Source: JAEZDC01 sp036676415 (GTDB lineage: Bacteria; Bacteroidota; Bacteroidia; Chitinophagales; Chitinophagaceae). From it: a stretch of 64,000 nucleotides of DNA. Location of the stretch: assembly GCA_036676415.1 (NCBI GenBank), contig JAKFCX010000001.1, positions 128,985 to 192,984 on the forward strand. Reading direction: 5' to 3'. Both the position numbers and the translations under genes were made by a program. Shown in pieces: positions 27,403 through 37,016 of this stretch; within the stretch, counting starts at the first letter, position 1, and the number at the start of each line of letters is the position of its first letter. The notes under the pieces are model-generated. The model saw only the letters and a list, made by a program, of their open reading frames with translations, did no database searches and was not told the origin of the DNA.

Positions 27403-30400
27403 ATGATTACATCACTTCGCAAAATTGCTTTGATAACATTAATGTTTGCCTTTGTGCAATCTTATGCACAGACAAAACTGGTGAAATTAAAGAACAGGAT
27501 GTTTCGGCCTGATCAAAATGTAGCCGTATTTAACTATCAGGATTTATCTATTAAAAACAAGGACTTCGGAGGGAATGTATTTTGCATCATCCAGTTTAAT
27601 GAACCGGTTACGCAACAGCAGAAGCAATTGTTGTCAGCAAACGGAATAGAATTATTTCATTACATACCTGATTATACTTTCACCGCTGTTATCAAAAGAG
27701 TAGTAGACAATGAGTTTCTGAAAAAGCAAAATATCATTTCTGTTTCGCAACTTTCTATCGGAGACAAACTGAGCAAAAGATTGTCAGGCAAACAAATTCC
27801 GTCATGGGCTATTAAGCAAGCCCATAAAGTGGATGTGATCATTCACTTCAGTAAAGGAATCACACCCACCATTGCTAAAGAATATTTCATCTCTCATCAA
27901 TATCAATTGATAGAAGAAGTATGGAGCAGTTATGGATTTGTTACGCTACGTATTGATCAGCAGAAGATCAGCGAGCTTGCTTCTATACCTTTTGTTGAAT
28001 ATATAGAACCAATTGCACCTGATCCAAAAACTTTCAATTATGCCATGATGGCTAACACAAGAGCCAATGTGTTGAATGCACCAGTATCAGCAGGAGGTGA
28101 AAACCTTCGTGGCAAAGGTGTAACGATTGGTATTGGAGATGATGCTGACCCATCTGATCATGTTGATCTCAGGGATCGTGTAATCAACAGGGCTGCAGGC
28201 ATACAACAAACACATGGAACACATGTTGCAGGTATTGCAGCAGGTGGTGGATTAAAAGATCCAATGTTCCAGGGAGTTGCTCCGTTAGCAACAATTGTAG
28301 GACAACTTTTCAATGGAATATTTCTTAACGCTGCAGCGTACATTGCTGACTACAGGATGGTCGTCACCAATAATTCCTGGGGCAATATTACAGGTGAATG
28401 TGATTTGACCGGTGTATATGATACTTATTCTAAACTAATGGATGATATCTCTATTCAATATCCATTTCTTTTAAATGTTTTTGCAGCAGGAAATGATGGC
28501 CCGTTTACTTGTTTGGGTTACCCAAAGCAGTATCATACAATTGTAAGTGGACATCAATCTGCAAAAAATGTATTGAGTGTTGGATGGTCTGAAAAGGATC
28601 AAACGGTTAGTGCTTTCAGCAGTATTGGACCGACAGCTGATGGGAGATTGAAACCAGAGATCACTTCACAGGGAAGTGGATTAAGAAGTACTGCACCAAA
28701 CGATGATTATTTTACAGATTGGGGAACCAGTATGGCAGCACCAACTGTTTCAGGCGGTGCGGCATTGCTGATAGAAAAATACAGGCAAATGAATGGTGGT
28801 GCTGATCCTAAAAGTGGATTGGTTAAAGCACTGTTGATGAATGGTGCAAGAGATATTGAAAATAAAGGAGCTGATTATAAAAGTGGTTATGGTTACCTGC
28901 ATCTTGTTAGAAGTCTTGATATGTTGAAAAACAACAGGCATATTACTTCTTCCATTGCTACTGGTGCGTCAAACAATCACAATATTGTTGTTCCTGCAGC
29001 TATATCGCAATTAAAAGTGATGATCTATTGGCATGATCCTGCTGCTGCCATTTTTGCACAGAATGCTTTGGTAAATGATCTTGATATAGAAGTGATCACT
29101 CCTTCTTCATCCGTAATACTGCCATGGATATTACAAACCGATAGCAGCAATGCTACAATGAATGCGACAAGAGGAATAGATCGATTGAATAACAGCGAGC
29201 AGGTAACAATAGATAATCCTGCTGAGGGTAATTATACAATACGTGTAAAAGGAGCAGCAATAAATAGTGGTTCCAGTCAGGAATATTTCATTGTATACGA
29301 TTTTGTTCCTTCTGGTGTTGATATAACGTATCCTTCAGTTAATGAACCATTGGTTCCCGGAGAAATGATCGTGGTTAACTGGGATGCATGGGGTGAATCG
29401 TCCAATAACTTCACTTTGGAATATTCAACAGATAATGGACTAAACTGGATAACCATCAGCAATTCAATAGCAGCAAATGCAAGGCAATATGAGTGGATCG
29501 TTCCAAATGTTTCTACCGAACATGCTAAAATGAGGATCAGCAGAAACGTAACAAGCCAATCAGATGTAAGTCAGCCCTTCGTTATTATTGCTCAGCCTAC
29601 AGTATCACTTAGTTCTATACAATGTGAAGATTACATCAATATTGAATGGAATGCAATTAGCAATGCCACTGATTATGAAGTAATGATGAAACAAGGTGCT
29701 GAAATGATCAGCATCAGCACAACAACAAATACAAGCTATACGTTCAGCGGTTTAAATGCTGACAGCACTTACTGGGTTACAGTAAGGCCGAGGATCAATG
29801 CAAAACCAGGAAGAGGGGCTGTTGCGATAAGCAGGAAACCTGGTAATGGAAATTGTTCTGGAAGTATTTCAGATAATGATCTCAAAGTAGCGACTATTGT
29901 TTCATCGGTCACAGGAAGACAATTCACTGCAACCGAAATTACTGCTAATTCTCTTGTTGTAAGAATAAAGAATTTAGATGATGCCCCTGTAACAGGTTTT
30001 TCTGTTCAATACTCAATCAATGGATCAGCATTTATAACTGAAAATGTAGCTGCAACTATTCCAGCACAGGGAACATACGATCATAGTTTCAACGGGATAA
30101 ATTTTTCTAATCCTGGTGATTATTACATCACAACAGTAGTAAAAAATCATATTGCAGACAATAATTCAATCAACGATACACTTCGAAAAAGTGTAAGACA
30201 ATTAGCAAACCCTCCTGTTTCACTTCCGTACACTGAGAATTTTGAGTCAGCACCTGCATTCGAAATCACTGCTGATACGATAGGCTTACCATCATTGAAT
30301 CGTTGGGATTTTATCAGCTCAACAACCACTGGTCGAGTTCGTTCTTTTGTAAATACAGGTATCGCAAAAACCGGAAACAGGGCTGTTACGCTTGATGTTT

Positions 30401-31890
30401 CTGAATATACAGCCTCAGGAAATACAAACTACCTGGTCGGAACTTTCAACTTAAGTAACTACAGTAACATAAACCCTTCAGAACTTGGATTGCAACTTTC
30501 ATTTTCCTATAAACATCATGGGCAAAATGCTCATGCCGATAATCGTGTCTGGGTAAGAAGAAGTGATGTTGATCAATGGATACAAGTCTTTAACCTGGAT
30601 AGCCTTAATTTACGACGTGGAGAATGGAAAGAGATTGCTATTCATCTTGCAAACACTGCTGCAGCGATTAATCCGACTTCAAGTTTCCAGGTGAGGTTTG
30701 GCCAGCATGGCAATTTAAGTATGGGTGATGACGTATCCAATAATGGCATTACAATAGATGATGTTACGCTTACTTCAAATCCCTATGATGTTGAATTGAT
30801 AAGTATCGATTCCCCATTAATTAATAGTTGTGGCTTGGGCAATGATGTTTCAATAAAGGTCAGGTACATTGATCATCGTGGAATATCCGGCTGTATTCCC
30901 GTTAAATACAGAATTAATAATGGAGCGGTTGTTTCAGAATGCATCTTGAGTAACGGAACAGGTGTTTATACATTTAGTACAAAAGGAAACTTTTCATCCT
31001 TTGGTTCACATTTATTAGAAGTATGGAGTGATCATCCTGCAGATACATATAGAAACAACGATACTGTACGAATAATCATAAGAAATAAACCTGTCGTCAC
31101 TACTTTTCCTTACAACGAAAATTTTGAGAACAATTTTGCTACATGGCACACTGAAGGTTATAAAAGTTCGTGGGAATTAGGAACACCATCGTCATTAAAA
31201 ATAAAAACTGCAGCCAGTGGAAGTAAAGCATGGAAGACTACTTTAAGAGGCCAGTACAATGAAAATGAATTGAGTTATTTATATTCTCCCTGTTTTGACA
31301 TTTCAAATCTGTCGTCTCCTTTACTTAGTTTCAATATTGCATTAGATCTTGAACAATGTAATCCATTTGTGTGCGATAAGCTTTGGATGGAATATTCTCC
31401 AGATGGAAAAACATGGAGCAAACTGGGCAGTTATGGACAAGGCATCAACTGGTATAACAACAAAACAGAAAATGTTTGGGACTCTGCTAATTTTACGAAC
31501 TGGCATATTGCAGGTATTGCACTTCCGTCATCAGCTACTCCAATTCAATTTCGTTTTGTTTTACAATCCGATGCAGGTGTTACAAGAGAAGGTGTTGCAA
31601 TTGATGATATACAAATCTTCGATCGGCAAATCAGCAATGATCCAGGCTGGTTAGTATTTCCAAATCCTGTAAACGATGTTTTACAAATCGTATCCAACCA
31701 TTCATTAGGAAGCAATGTAACACTTTCGATATTTGATGCATCAGGAAGAAAACTGCTCATACAGAATTTTACTGCTACAGGATTGCTGGACAAAAACACT
31801 TTAGACCTCAACAGATTACCGGCAGGATTGTATGCTTTGAGTATTTCAGACGGAACTAATAACAAAGTATTTAAGATCATCAAACAATAG
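27403..31890 (+). CDS. Secreted S8 (subtilisin-like) serine peptidase with T9SS sorting domain
   Basis: A 1495-residue extracellular protease. Order of parts: signal peptide (1-22), a propeptide-like region with I9-like character (to about 200), and a subtilase domain with catalytic Asp near residue 247 (GIGDDAD), His near 271 (THGTHVAG) and Ser near 443 (GTSMAAP). Then come a P-domain-like/jelly-roll segment, a fibronectin type III domain (about 740-830), two similar ENFE-type beta-sandwich domains (near 945 and 1240), and a type IX secretion C-terminal domain (last ~75 residues; VFPNPVNDVLQIVS to LPAGLYALSI). The last shows the organism has the Por secretion machinery. Probably digests external protein. 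Confidence 0.95.
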   Translation: MITSLRKIALITLMFAFVQSYAQTKLVKLKNRMFRPDQNVAVFNYQDLSIKNKDFGGNVFCIIQFNEPVTQQQKQLLSANGIELFHYIPDYTFTAVIKRVVDNEFLKKQNIISVSQLSIGDKLSKRLSGKQIPSWAIKQAHKVDVIIHFSKGITPTIAKEYFISHQYQLIEEVWSSYGFVTLRIDQQKISELASIPFVEYIEPIAPDPKTFNYAMMANTRANVLNAPVSAGGENLRGKGVTIGIGDDADPSDHVDLRDRVINRAAGIQQTHGTHVAGIAAGGGLKDPMFQGVAPLATIVGQLFNGIFLNAAAYIADYRMVVTNNSWGNITGECDLTGVYDTYSKLMDDISIQYPFLLNVFAAGNDGPFTCLGYPKQYHTIVSGHQSAKNVLSVGWSEKDQTVSAFSSIGPTADGRLKPEITSQGSGLRSTAPNDDYFTDWGTSMAAPTVSGGAALLIEKYRQMNGGADPKSGLVKALLMNGARDIENKGADYKSGYGYLHLVRSLDMLKNNRHITSSIATGASNNHNIVVPAAISQLKVMIYWHDPAAAIFAQNALVNDLDIEVITPSSSVILPWILQTDSSNATMNATRGIDRLNNSEQVTIDNPAEGNYTIRVKGAAINSGSSQEYFIVYDFVPSGVDITYPSVNEPLVPGEMIVVNWDAWGESSNNFTLEYSTDNGLNWITISNSIAANARQYEWIVPNVSTEHAKMRISRNVTSQSDVSQPFVIIAQPTVSLSSIQCEDYINIEWNAISNATDYEVMMKQGAEMISISTTTNTSYTFSGLNADSTYWVTVRPRINAKPGRGAVAISRKPGNGNCSGSISDNDLKVATIVSSVTGRQFTATEITANSLVVRIKNLDDAPVTGFSVQYSINGSAFITENVAATIPAQGTYDHSFNGINFSNPGDYYITTVVKNHIADNNSINDTLRKSVRQLANPPVSLPYTENFESAPAFEITADTIGLPSLNRWDFISSTTTGRVRSFVNTGIAKTGNRAVTLDVSEYTASGNTNYLVGTFNLSNYSNINPSELGLQLSFSYKHHGQNAHADNRVWVRRSDVDQWIQVFNLDSLNLRRGEWKEIAIHLANTAAAINPTSSFQVRFGQHGNLSMGDDVSNNGITIDDVTLTSNPYDVELISIDSPLINSCGLGNDVSIKVRYIDHRGISGCIPVKYRINNGAVVSECILSNGTGVYTFSTKGNFSSFGSHLLEVWSDHPADTYRNNDTVRIIIRNKPVVTTFPYNENFENNFATWHTEGYKSSWELGTPSSLKIKTAASGSKAWKTTLRGQYNENELSYLYSPCFDISNLSSPLLSFNIALDLEQCNPFVCDKLWMEYSPDGKTWSKLGSYGQGINWYNNKTENVWDSANFTNWHIAGIALPSSATPIQFRFVLQSDAGVTREGVAIDDIQIFDRQISNDPGWLVFPNPVNDVLQIVSNHSLGSNVTLSIFDASGRKLLIQNFTATGLLDKNTLDLNRLPAGLYALSISDGTNNKVFKIIKQ

Positions 31891-31916
31891 ATCAGAAAAC
31901 GAAGACTAGTATCAAC

Positions 31917-31924
31917 TATCTTTG
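31917..31924 (+). promoter_or_regulatory. -7 box (TATCTTTG) for mfd
   Basis: TATCTTTG twelve bases before the ATG at 31937, implying a very short leader. Confidence 0.6.
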
Positions 31925-31936
31925 CTGCCGCAGAAT

Positions 31937-34900
31937 ATGAACCTGGGTGAGTTGTTAGATAAGTACAGAAATAACCCCCGCCTTTTCCAATTGGCGGACA
32001 GGCTTCTTTTTGCCGATCCTCAAAAAATATTTTTAAAGAATCTCCAGGGAAGTTCAGCAGAATTTGTTGTGGCATCTATGTTCACCCATGAAAAAACACA
32101 AGGGTTGAATCATCTTGTTGTTTGTAATGATGCAGAAGATGCAGCTTATTTCCATAACACTTTAGAGAACCTTACAGAAGCACTTGACCTGTTTTACTTC
32201 CCTTCTTCTTTCAAGAACAGGAAGAATTTCAAGTTGCTCAACAGTTCACATGTAATGCTTCGTACAGAAGCTTTAACAAAACTGTCTTCAGGTGGAAACA
32301 AAAAGATAATCGTTACCTATCCTGAAGCATTGTTTGAAAAAGTAGTGCTGCCGAAAACGCTGAGTGGAAATATTATTCTTATCAAGACAAACGATTCTGT
32401 AAACCTTGATGGCTTGCTTGAATTATTTGTGATGTATGGTTTTGAGAGAACTGATTTTGTTTACGAGCCAGGTCAATTTGCATTAAGGGGTGGTATACTT
32501 GATATCTATTCGTTCGGCAATGAAAAACCCTATCGTGTTGAATTGTTTGGCAACGAAGTAGACAGCATCAGGATATTTGATCCGGAAACACAATTGAGTG
32601 AACGAAAACTGATGCAGGTTTCAATTATCCCAAATGTTGAAACACAATTCGACAGTGCAGATAAAGTTTCGTTACTTGAATTTCTACCTGAGAATACGAT
32701 CGTGTGGCTGAAAGATTGGGATGTGATAAAAGAACAGATCAATGTGCAGGAGGAAGACCTTGGAATGTTCCTGGAGAGATCACAAACTTTTGTTTCGAAA
32801 GATGAATCTGAAGATGATGATGCGAAAGTTTTGAAAGAAGTAAAACTCCAGGATTTTGTTCCGGCTGCAACCATTGAACGACAGGTGCAACAAAGACATA
32901 TTGTTGAATTTGGTTACAAGCCACAACTCTCAACTTTTGAAATTGAATTTAAAACAAGACCGCAGCCTGCTTTTAATAGGCAATTTGATCTGCTCATCAA
33001 AGACCTGAAAGCACATGAAGGCTCTGGTTTTAGCATATACATATTCGCAGAACAGGTAAAACAGTTAGAAAGGCTTAGTTCAATCTTTACCGATCTTAAT
33101 ACTGAGATACAATTTGTTCCCGTCGGCACTTCCATTCACGAAGGTTTTATTGATGAAGACCTGAAAGTGATTTGCTATACTGATCACCAGATCTTTCAGC
33201 GATATCATAAGTACAGGGTTAAACAGGCTTATAATAAGAATAAGGCACTTACATTAAAAACATTAAGAGAATTACAGCCGGGAGATTATGTAACACATAT
33301 CGATCATGGTGTTGGAACATATAGTGGCTTGCAAAAGATAGAGGTAAATGGCAAAGTGCAGGAAGCGGTAAGGATTATTTATAAAGACAGTGATATTCTG
33401 TACGTAAACATCAACTCCCTTCACAAAATATCAAAGTACACAGGCAAAGAAGGAAGTGTACCGAAGATCAATAAATTAGGCAGTGATGTTTGGGCAAGAC
33501 TGAAAGAGAAAACAAAAGCGAAGGTTAAAGAGATCGCATTTGATCTTATTAAATTATACGCTCAACGAAAAGCACAACAAGGCTTCCCTTTTGCTCCTGA
33601 CAATTACATGCAAACTGAATTGGAAGCTTCATTTATTTATGAAGACACTCCTGACCAGAGTAAAGCCACTGCCGATGTAAAGAAAGACATGGAATCACCT
33701 TCACCAATGGATCGTTTGGTTTGTGGTGATGTTGGTTTTGGCAAAACTGAGATAGCAGTTAGAGCAGCTTTCAAAGCTGTGGTGGATGGGAAGCAGGCAG
33801 CTGTACTTGTACCAACAACCATCCTTGCTTTTCAGCATTATAAAACATTCAGTGAACGTTTGAAAGATTTCCCTGTTACAGTTGATTATGTAAACAGGTT
33901 CAAATCAGCCAAAGAGAAGAAAGAAACATATAAAAAACTGGAAGAAGGCAAAGTAGATATCATCATAGGTACACATGCATTGCTGGGTAAAGATGTAAAG
34001 TTCAAAGACATCGGCATCATGATCATTGATGAAGAACAGAAGTTTGGAGTGGCTCATAAAGAAAAATTAAAAACACTCAGAACTACTGTTGATTGCTTGA
34101 CTTTAACTGCTACGCCGATTCCTAGAACATTGCAGTTCTCATTGATGGGTGCAAGAGATCTCAGCATCATCAATACACCACCACCAAATCGTCAGCCAAT
34201 ACAAACTGAAGTGCAGGTATTTAATGATGATTTTATTCGTGATGCCATCTATTATGAAACAGAAAGAGGAGGACAGGTCTTCTTTATTCATAACCGTGTA
34301 CAGGGCTTAAGAGAAATGGCTGGTATCATCCAGGGATTTTGTCCAGACCTGAGTATTTCATATGCCCATGGTCAAATGGAAGGTCATGAGCTGGAAGAAA
34401 AGATCATGGATTTCATCGATAGAAAATATGATGTATTGGTTTGTACCAACATTGTTGAAAGTGGAGTAGACATTCCAAATGTGAACACGATCATTGTAAA
34501 TAATGCACATCATTTTGGATTAAGTGACCTTCACCAGTTGAGAGGAAGAGTTGGAAGAAGCAATAAAAAAGCATTCTGTTATTTGCTTGCTCCTCCGCTA
34601 AGCACTTTACCTTCTGATTCAAGAAAAAGGTTACAGACACTGGAACAATTCAGTGACCTGGGAAGTGGTTTCCAGATTGCCATGAGAGATCTTGACATTC
34701 GTGGCGCAGGAAATTTATTAGGTGGAGAACAAACTGGTTTCATGGCTGAGATCGGCTTTGAAATGTATCAGAAGATATTGGAAGAAGCCATCAAAGAATT
34801 AAAACGAACGTCATTTAAAGACTTGTTTAAAGAAGAGATCAGCAAACAGGATGATTTTGTTAGTGATTGTACGATAGATACAGACCTTGAAATATTATTG

Positions 34901-35341
34901 CCCGATAATTATGTTGAAAGTATTACCGAAAGATTATCGCTTTATACGAGACTGGATAACTGCGAAAAAGATGAAGAACTGCAGGCTTTCAAAAATGAAA
35001 TGACCGATCGTTTTGGTCCGTTACCTCTACAGGTGGAGGATCTTTTTACAACAGTAAAATGCCGGTGGTTAGCTGTTGATCTTGGTTTTGAAAAGATGAG
35101 TCTGAAGGATGAAACATTGAGATGCTATTTCGTAAATAAGAATGATTCGCCATATTTTGAGTCTGACACTTTCAAAAATGTGATCCAGTTTCTGCAGGTT
35201 GGAACCAATAAAGGACGACTAAAACAAGTTGGGAAGAATTTCTTACTAGTGGTGAACGACATCAAAGGCATGGCCGACATGGAACGCTTTCTTCAACAAA
35301 TGCACAGTTTTGTAGTAAAGCCTGTTCAAATTGGTGAATAA
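31937..35341 (+). CDS. mfd: Transcription-repair coupling factor
   Basis: A 1134-residue DNA translocase that removes RNA polymerase stalled at lesions and recruits UvrA (encoded in this window). Parts in order: UvrB-like N-terminal modules, RNA-polymerase-interacting CarD-like domain (about 450-515; GDYVTHIDHGVGTYSGL), a superfamily 2 helicase with Walker A GDVGFGKTE near 600 and DEEQKFG near 705, the TRG region, and the C-terminal UvrA-autoinhibition domain. The start is the ATG at 31937; an upstream TTG is part of the -7 box and is rejected. Followed by a bidirectional terminator. Confidence 0.98.
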   Translation: MNLGELLDKYRNNPRLFQLADRLLFADPQKIFLKNLQGSSAEFVVASMFTHEKTQGLNHLVVCNDAEDAAYFHNTLENLTEALDLFYFPSSFKNRKNFKLLNSSHVMLRTEALTKLSSGGNKKIIVTYPEALFEKVVLPKTLSGNIILIKTNDSVNLDGLLELFVMYGFERTDFVYEPGQFALRGGILDIYSFGNEKPYRVELFGNEVDSIRIFDPETQLSERKLMQVSIIPNVETQFDSADKVSLLEFLPENTIVWLKDWDVIKEQINVQEEDLGMFLERSQTFVSKDESEDDDAKVLKEVKLQDFVPAATIERQVQQRHIVEFGYKPQLSTFEIEFKTRPQPAFNRQFDLLIKDLKAHEGSGFSIYIFAEQVKQLERLSSIFTDLNTEIQFVPVGTSIHEGFIDEDLKVICYTDHQIFQRYHKYRVKQAYNKNKALTLKTLRELQPGDYVTHIDHGVGTYSGLQKIEVNGKVQEAVRIIYKDSDILYVNINSLHKISKYTGKEGSVPKINKLGSDVWARLKEKTKAKVKEIAFDLIKLYAQRKAQQGFPFAPDNYMQTELEASFIYEDTPDQSKATADVKKDMESPSPMDRLVCGDVGFGKTEIAVRAAFKAVVDGKQAAVLVPTTILAFQHYKTFSERLKDFPVTVDYVNRFKSAKEKKETYKKLEEGKVDIIIGTHALLGKDVKFKDIGIMIIDEEQKFGVAHKEKLKTLRTTVDCLTLTATPIPRTLQFSLMGARDLSIINTPPPNRQPIQTEVQVFNDDFIRDAIYYETERGGQVFFIHNRVQGLREMAGIIQGFCPDLSISYAHGQMEGHELEEKIMDFIDRKYDVLVCTNIVESGVDIPNVNTIIVNNAHHFGLSDLHQLRGRVGRSNKKAFCYLLAPPLSTLPSDSRKRLQTLEQFSDLGSGFQIAMRDLDIRGAGNLLGGEQTGFMAEIGFEMYQKILEEAIKELKRTSFKDLFKEEISKQDDFVSDCTIDTDLEILLPDNYVESITERLSLYTRLDNCEKDEELQAFKNEMTDRFGPLPLQVEDLFTTVKCRWLAVDLGFEKMSLKDETLRCYFVNKNDSPYFESDTFKNVIQFLQVGTNKGRLKQVGKNFLLVVNDIKGMADMERFLQQMHSFVVKPVQIGE

Positions 35342-35383
35342 AATTGTTGAAGACAAGGCTCTGCCACCGTATCTGTTTTATAT

Positions 35384-35422
35384 AAAAATAGCCTGCAAGA
35401 ATAATTCCTGCAGGCTATTTTA
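35384..35422. terminator. Bidirectional terminator between mfd and the 68-residue ORF
   Basis: Perfect 12 bp stem AAATAGCCTGCA (35386-35397) with TGCAGGCTATTT (35409-35420). A-rich and T-rich flanks serve both convergent transcripts. Confidence 0.85.
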
Positions 35423-35434
35423 TATCTGGGATAA

Positions 35435-35641
35435 TTAGAATCCTTTAGTAGCAACACCATCCTGTATGGCTTGCAAGGCTTTTGTTTCGCTCATAATGGC
35501 AGCCATTTTATTACCTTTTCCGTCATGGCCGTTTGCAATATAACCGCCTCTTGCAGTTTTAGAAATTACCGCATCCTGCATTGGAACATTCTTTTCTTTT
35601 GTTTTAAGGCAGTACGCTTTGATCATTTTTTCTGTATCCAT
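35435..35641 (-). CDS. Small soluble protein, DUF5679-like without zinc ligands
   Basis: A 68-residue cytoplasmic protein. The first 45 residues (KAYCLKTKEKNVPMQDA, then GHDGKGNKM) resemble, by eye, the small zinc-ribbon-like DUF5679 family (AYCxKCKxKxxM, then CPVCGTKM), but all the paired cysteines except one have been lost. That likeness is inference. A tail of alternating helix-forming residues follows. It ends against the mfd terminator. No function known. Confidence 0.7.
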   Translation of the reverse strand: MDTEKMIKAYCLKTKEKNVPMQDAVISKTARGGYIANGHDGKGNKMAAIMSETKALQAIQDGVATKGF

Positions 35642-35781
35642 AGTAATTAGTTTTGTTGTCTCTCAGGACGGGTTTTGTAAAATCAGGATACAAACTAAAC
35701 AAATTTTTCCTGAAAACTGGTTTTTTCAATTGGCAACGGTGATAAATAGGTGATAATGGAGATTTTATTGACCTTTAATCC

Positions 35782-36945
35782 ATGGATATCTCTTACATAA
35801 TCAATGAACTTGCTGAAGATCGTGAAGATTACTTTCGAGCCATTGCACCACCGATTGTACAAACAAGCAATTTCGCTTTTAAAACAGTTGATGCATTTCG
35901 AAAAAGTTTTGAAGATGAATATTCAACCTGGTTGTATAGTCGTGGTTTAAACCCAACAGTAGATATACTCAGAAAAAAACTGGCTGCACTGGATGGTGCT
36001 GAGGATTGTCTTGTATTCAACAGTGGAGCTGCTGCAATTTTTGCTGCAGTATTAGCCAACGTAAAAAGCGGAGATCATATTGTTAGTGTAAGAAATCCAT
36101 ACACCTGGGCTCAAAGAACATTTGAAGTGATACTGCCTAGGTTTAATGTCAGTCACACTTATGTTGATGGAACGGATGTTCAAAATTTTGAATCTGCTAT
36201 ACAGCCCAACACCACGCTGATCTACCTGGAATCTCCCAATAGCTGGACATTTGAATTGCAGGATCTCGAAGCGATAGCATCGCTGGCAAAACAAAAAAAC
36301 ATCATCACCATTTGCGACAATAGTTACTGTACTCCTCTTTACCAAAAACCAATCGAATTGGGTATTGACCTTGTATTGCAATCTGCTACAAAATATATTG
36401 GTGGACACAGTGATGTTATCGCAGGAGTTTTGAGTGGAAGCAAATCAATGATAGAAAGGATTTTTAATAGTGAGTATATGAATATCGGCAGCGGTATTCA
36501 ACCTTTTAATGCCTGGCTTTTGATCAGGGGATTAAGAACATTGCCGATAAGATTGGAAAGGATCACAGCATCAACATACACGATCGTCGATTACCTGAAA
36601 CAGCATACAAAAGTGGAAAAAGTATACTTCCCTTTCGATAAAGACTTTCCGCAGTATGGATTGGCAAAGAAACAAATGAAAAATGCCTGTGGACTGATTA
36701 GCCTTGTTTTGAAAGCAGGATCAGTAGAGGAAATTGAGCGATTCTGCGAAACATTAAAGCATTTTTTTATGGCGGTAAGCTGGGGTGGACATGAATCATT
36801 GATCATACCTCGATGTGCAGGTATGAAAAGAGATGCTTTTGATACATCTAACCCCGAACACCGGATGATAAGGATGTACATTGGATTGGAAGATGCTGAT
36901 TACCTCATTAAAGATCTCGATGCTGCTTTTGCCACATTAAAATAA
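35782..36945 (+). CDS. Cys/Met-metabolism PLP-dependent enzyme
   Basis: A 387-residue fold-type I PLP enzyme of the cystathionine gamma-synthase / methionine gamma-lyase family. PLP-lysine lies in QSATKYIGGHSD near residue 207; the substrate-anchoring YSRGLNPT segment near 52 and the CDNSYCTPLYQKP segment near 180 are present. The conserved C-terminal GGHESLIIP occurs near 338. Which reaction it performs (lyase or synthase) cannot be decided by eye. Neighbours give no pathway hint. Confidence 0.92.
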   Translation: MDISYIINELAEDREDYFRAIAPPIVQTSNFAFKTVDAFRKSFEDEYSTWLYSRGLNPTVDILRKKLAALDGAEDCLVFNSGAAAIFAAVLANVKSGDHIVSVRNPYTWAQRTFEVILPRFNVSHTYVDGTDVQNFESAIQPNTTLIYLESPNSWTFELQDLEAIASLAKQKNIITICDNSYCTPLYQKPIELGIDLVLQSATKYIGGHSDVIAGVLSGSKSMIERIFNSEYMNIGSGIQPFNAWLLIRGLRTLPIRLERITASTYTIVDYLKQHTKVEKVYFPFDKDFPQYGLAKKQMKNACGLISLVLKAGSVEEIERFCETLKHFFMAVSWGGHESLIIPRCAGMKRDAFDTSNPEHRMIRMYIGLEDADYLIKDLDAAFATLK

Positions 36946-37004
36946 GAGTTCACCCTTTTAAGGAAAATTTGTCATCCGAATGTCAGCCAACCGTGGCTTT
37001 ACAT

Positions 37005-37012
37005 TATTTTTG
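37005..37012 (+). promoter_or_regulatory. -7 box (TATTTTTG) for the TolC-like gene
   Basis: TATTTTTG, four bases before the ATG at 37017. It shows that the ATG, and not the upstream in-frame ATG at 36969, is the start. Confidence 0.6.
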
Positions 37013-37016
37013 TTAT

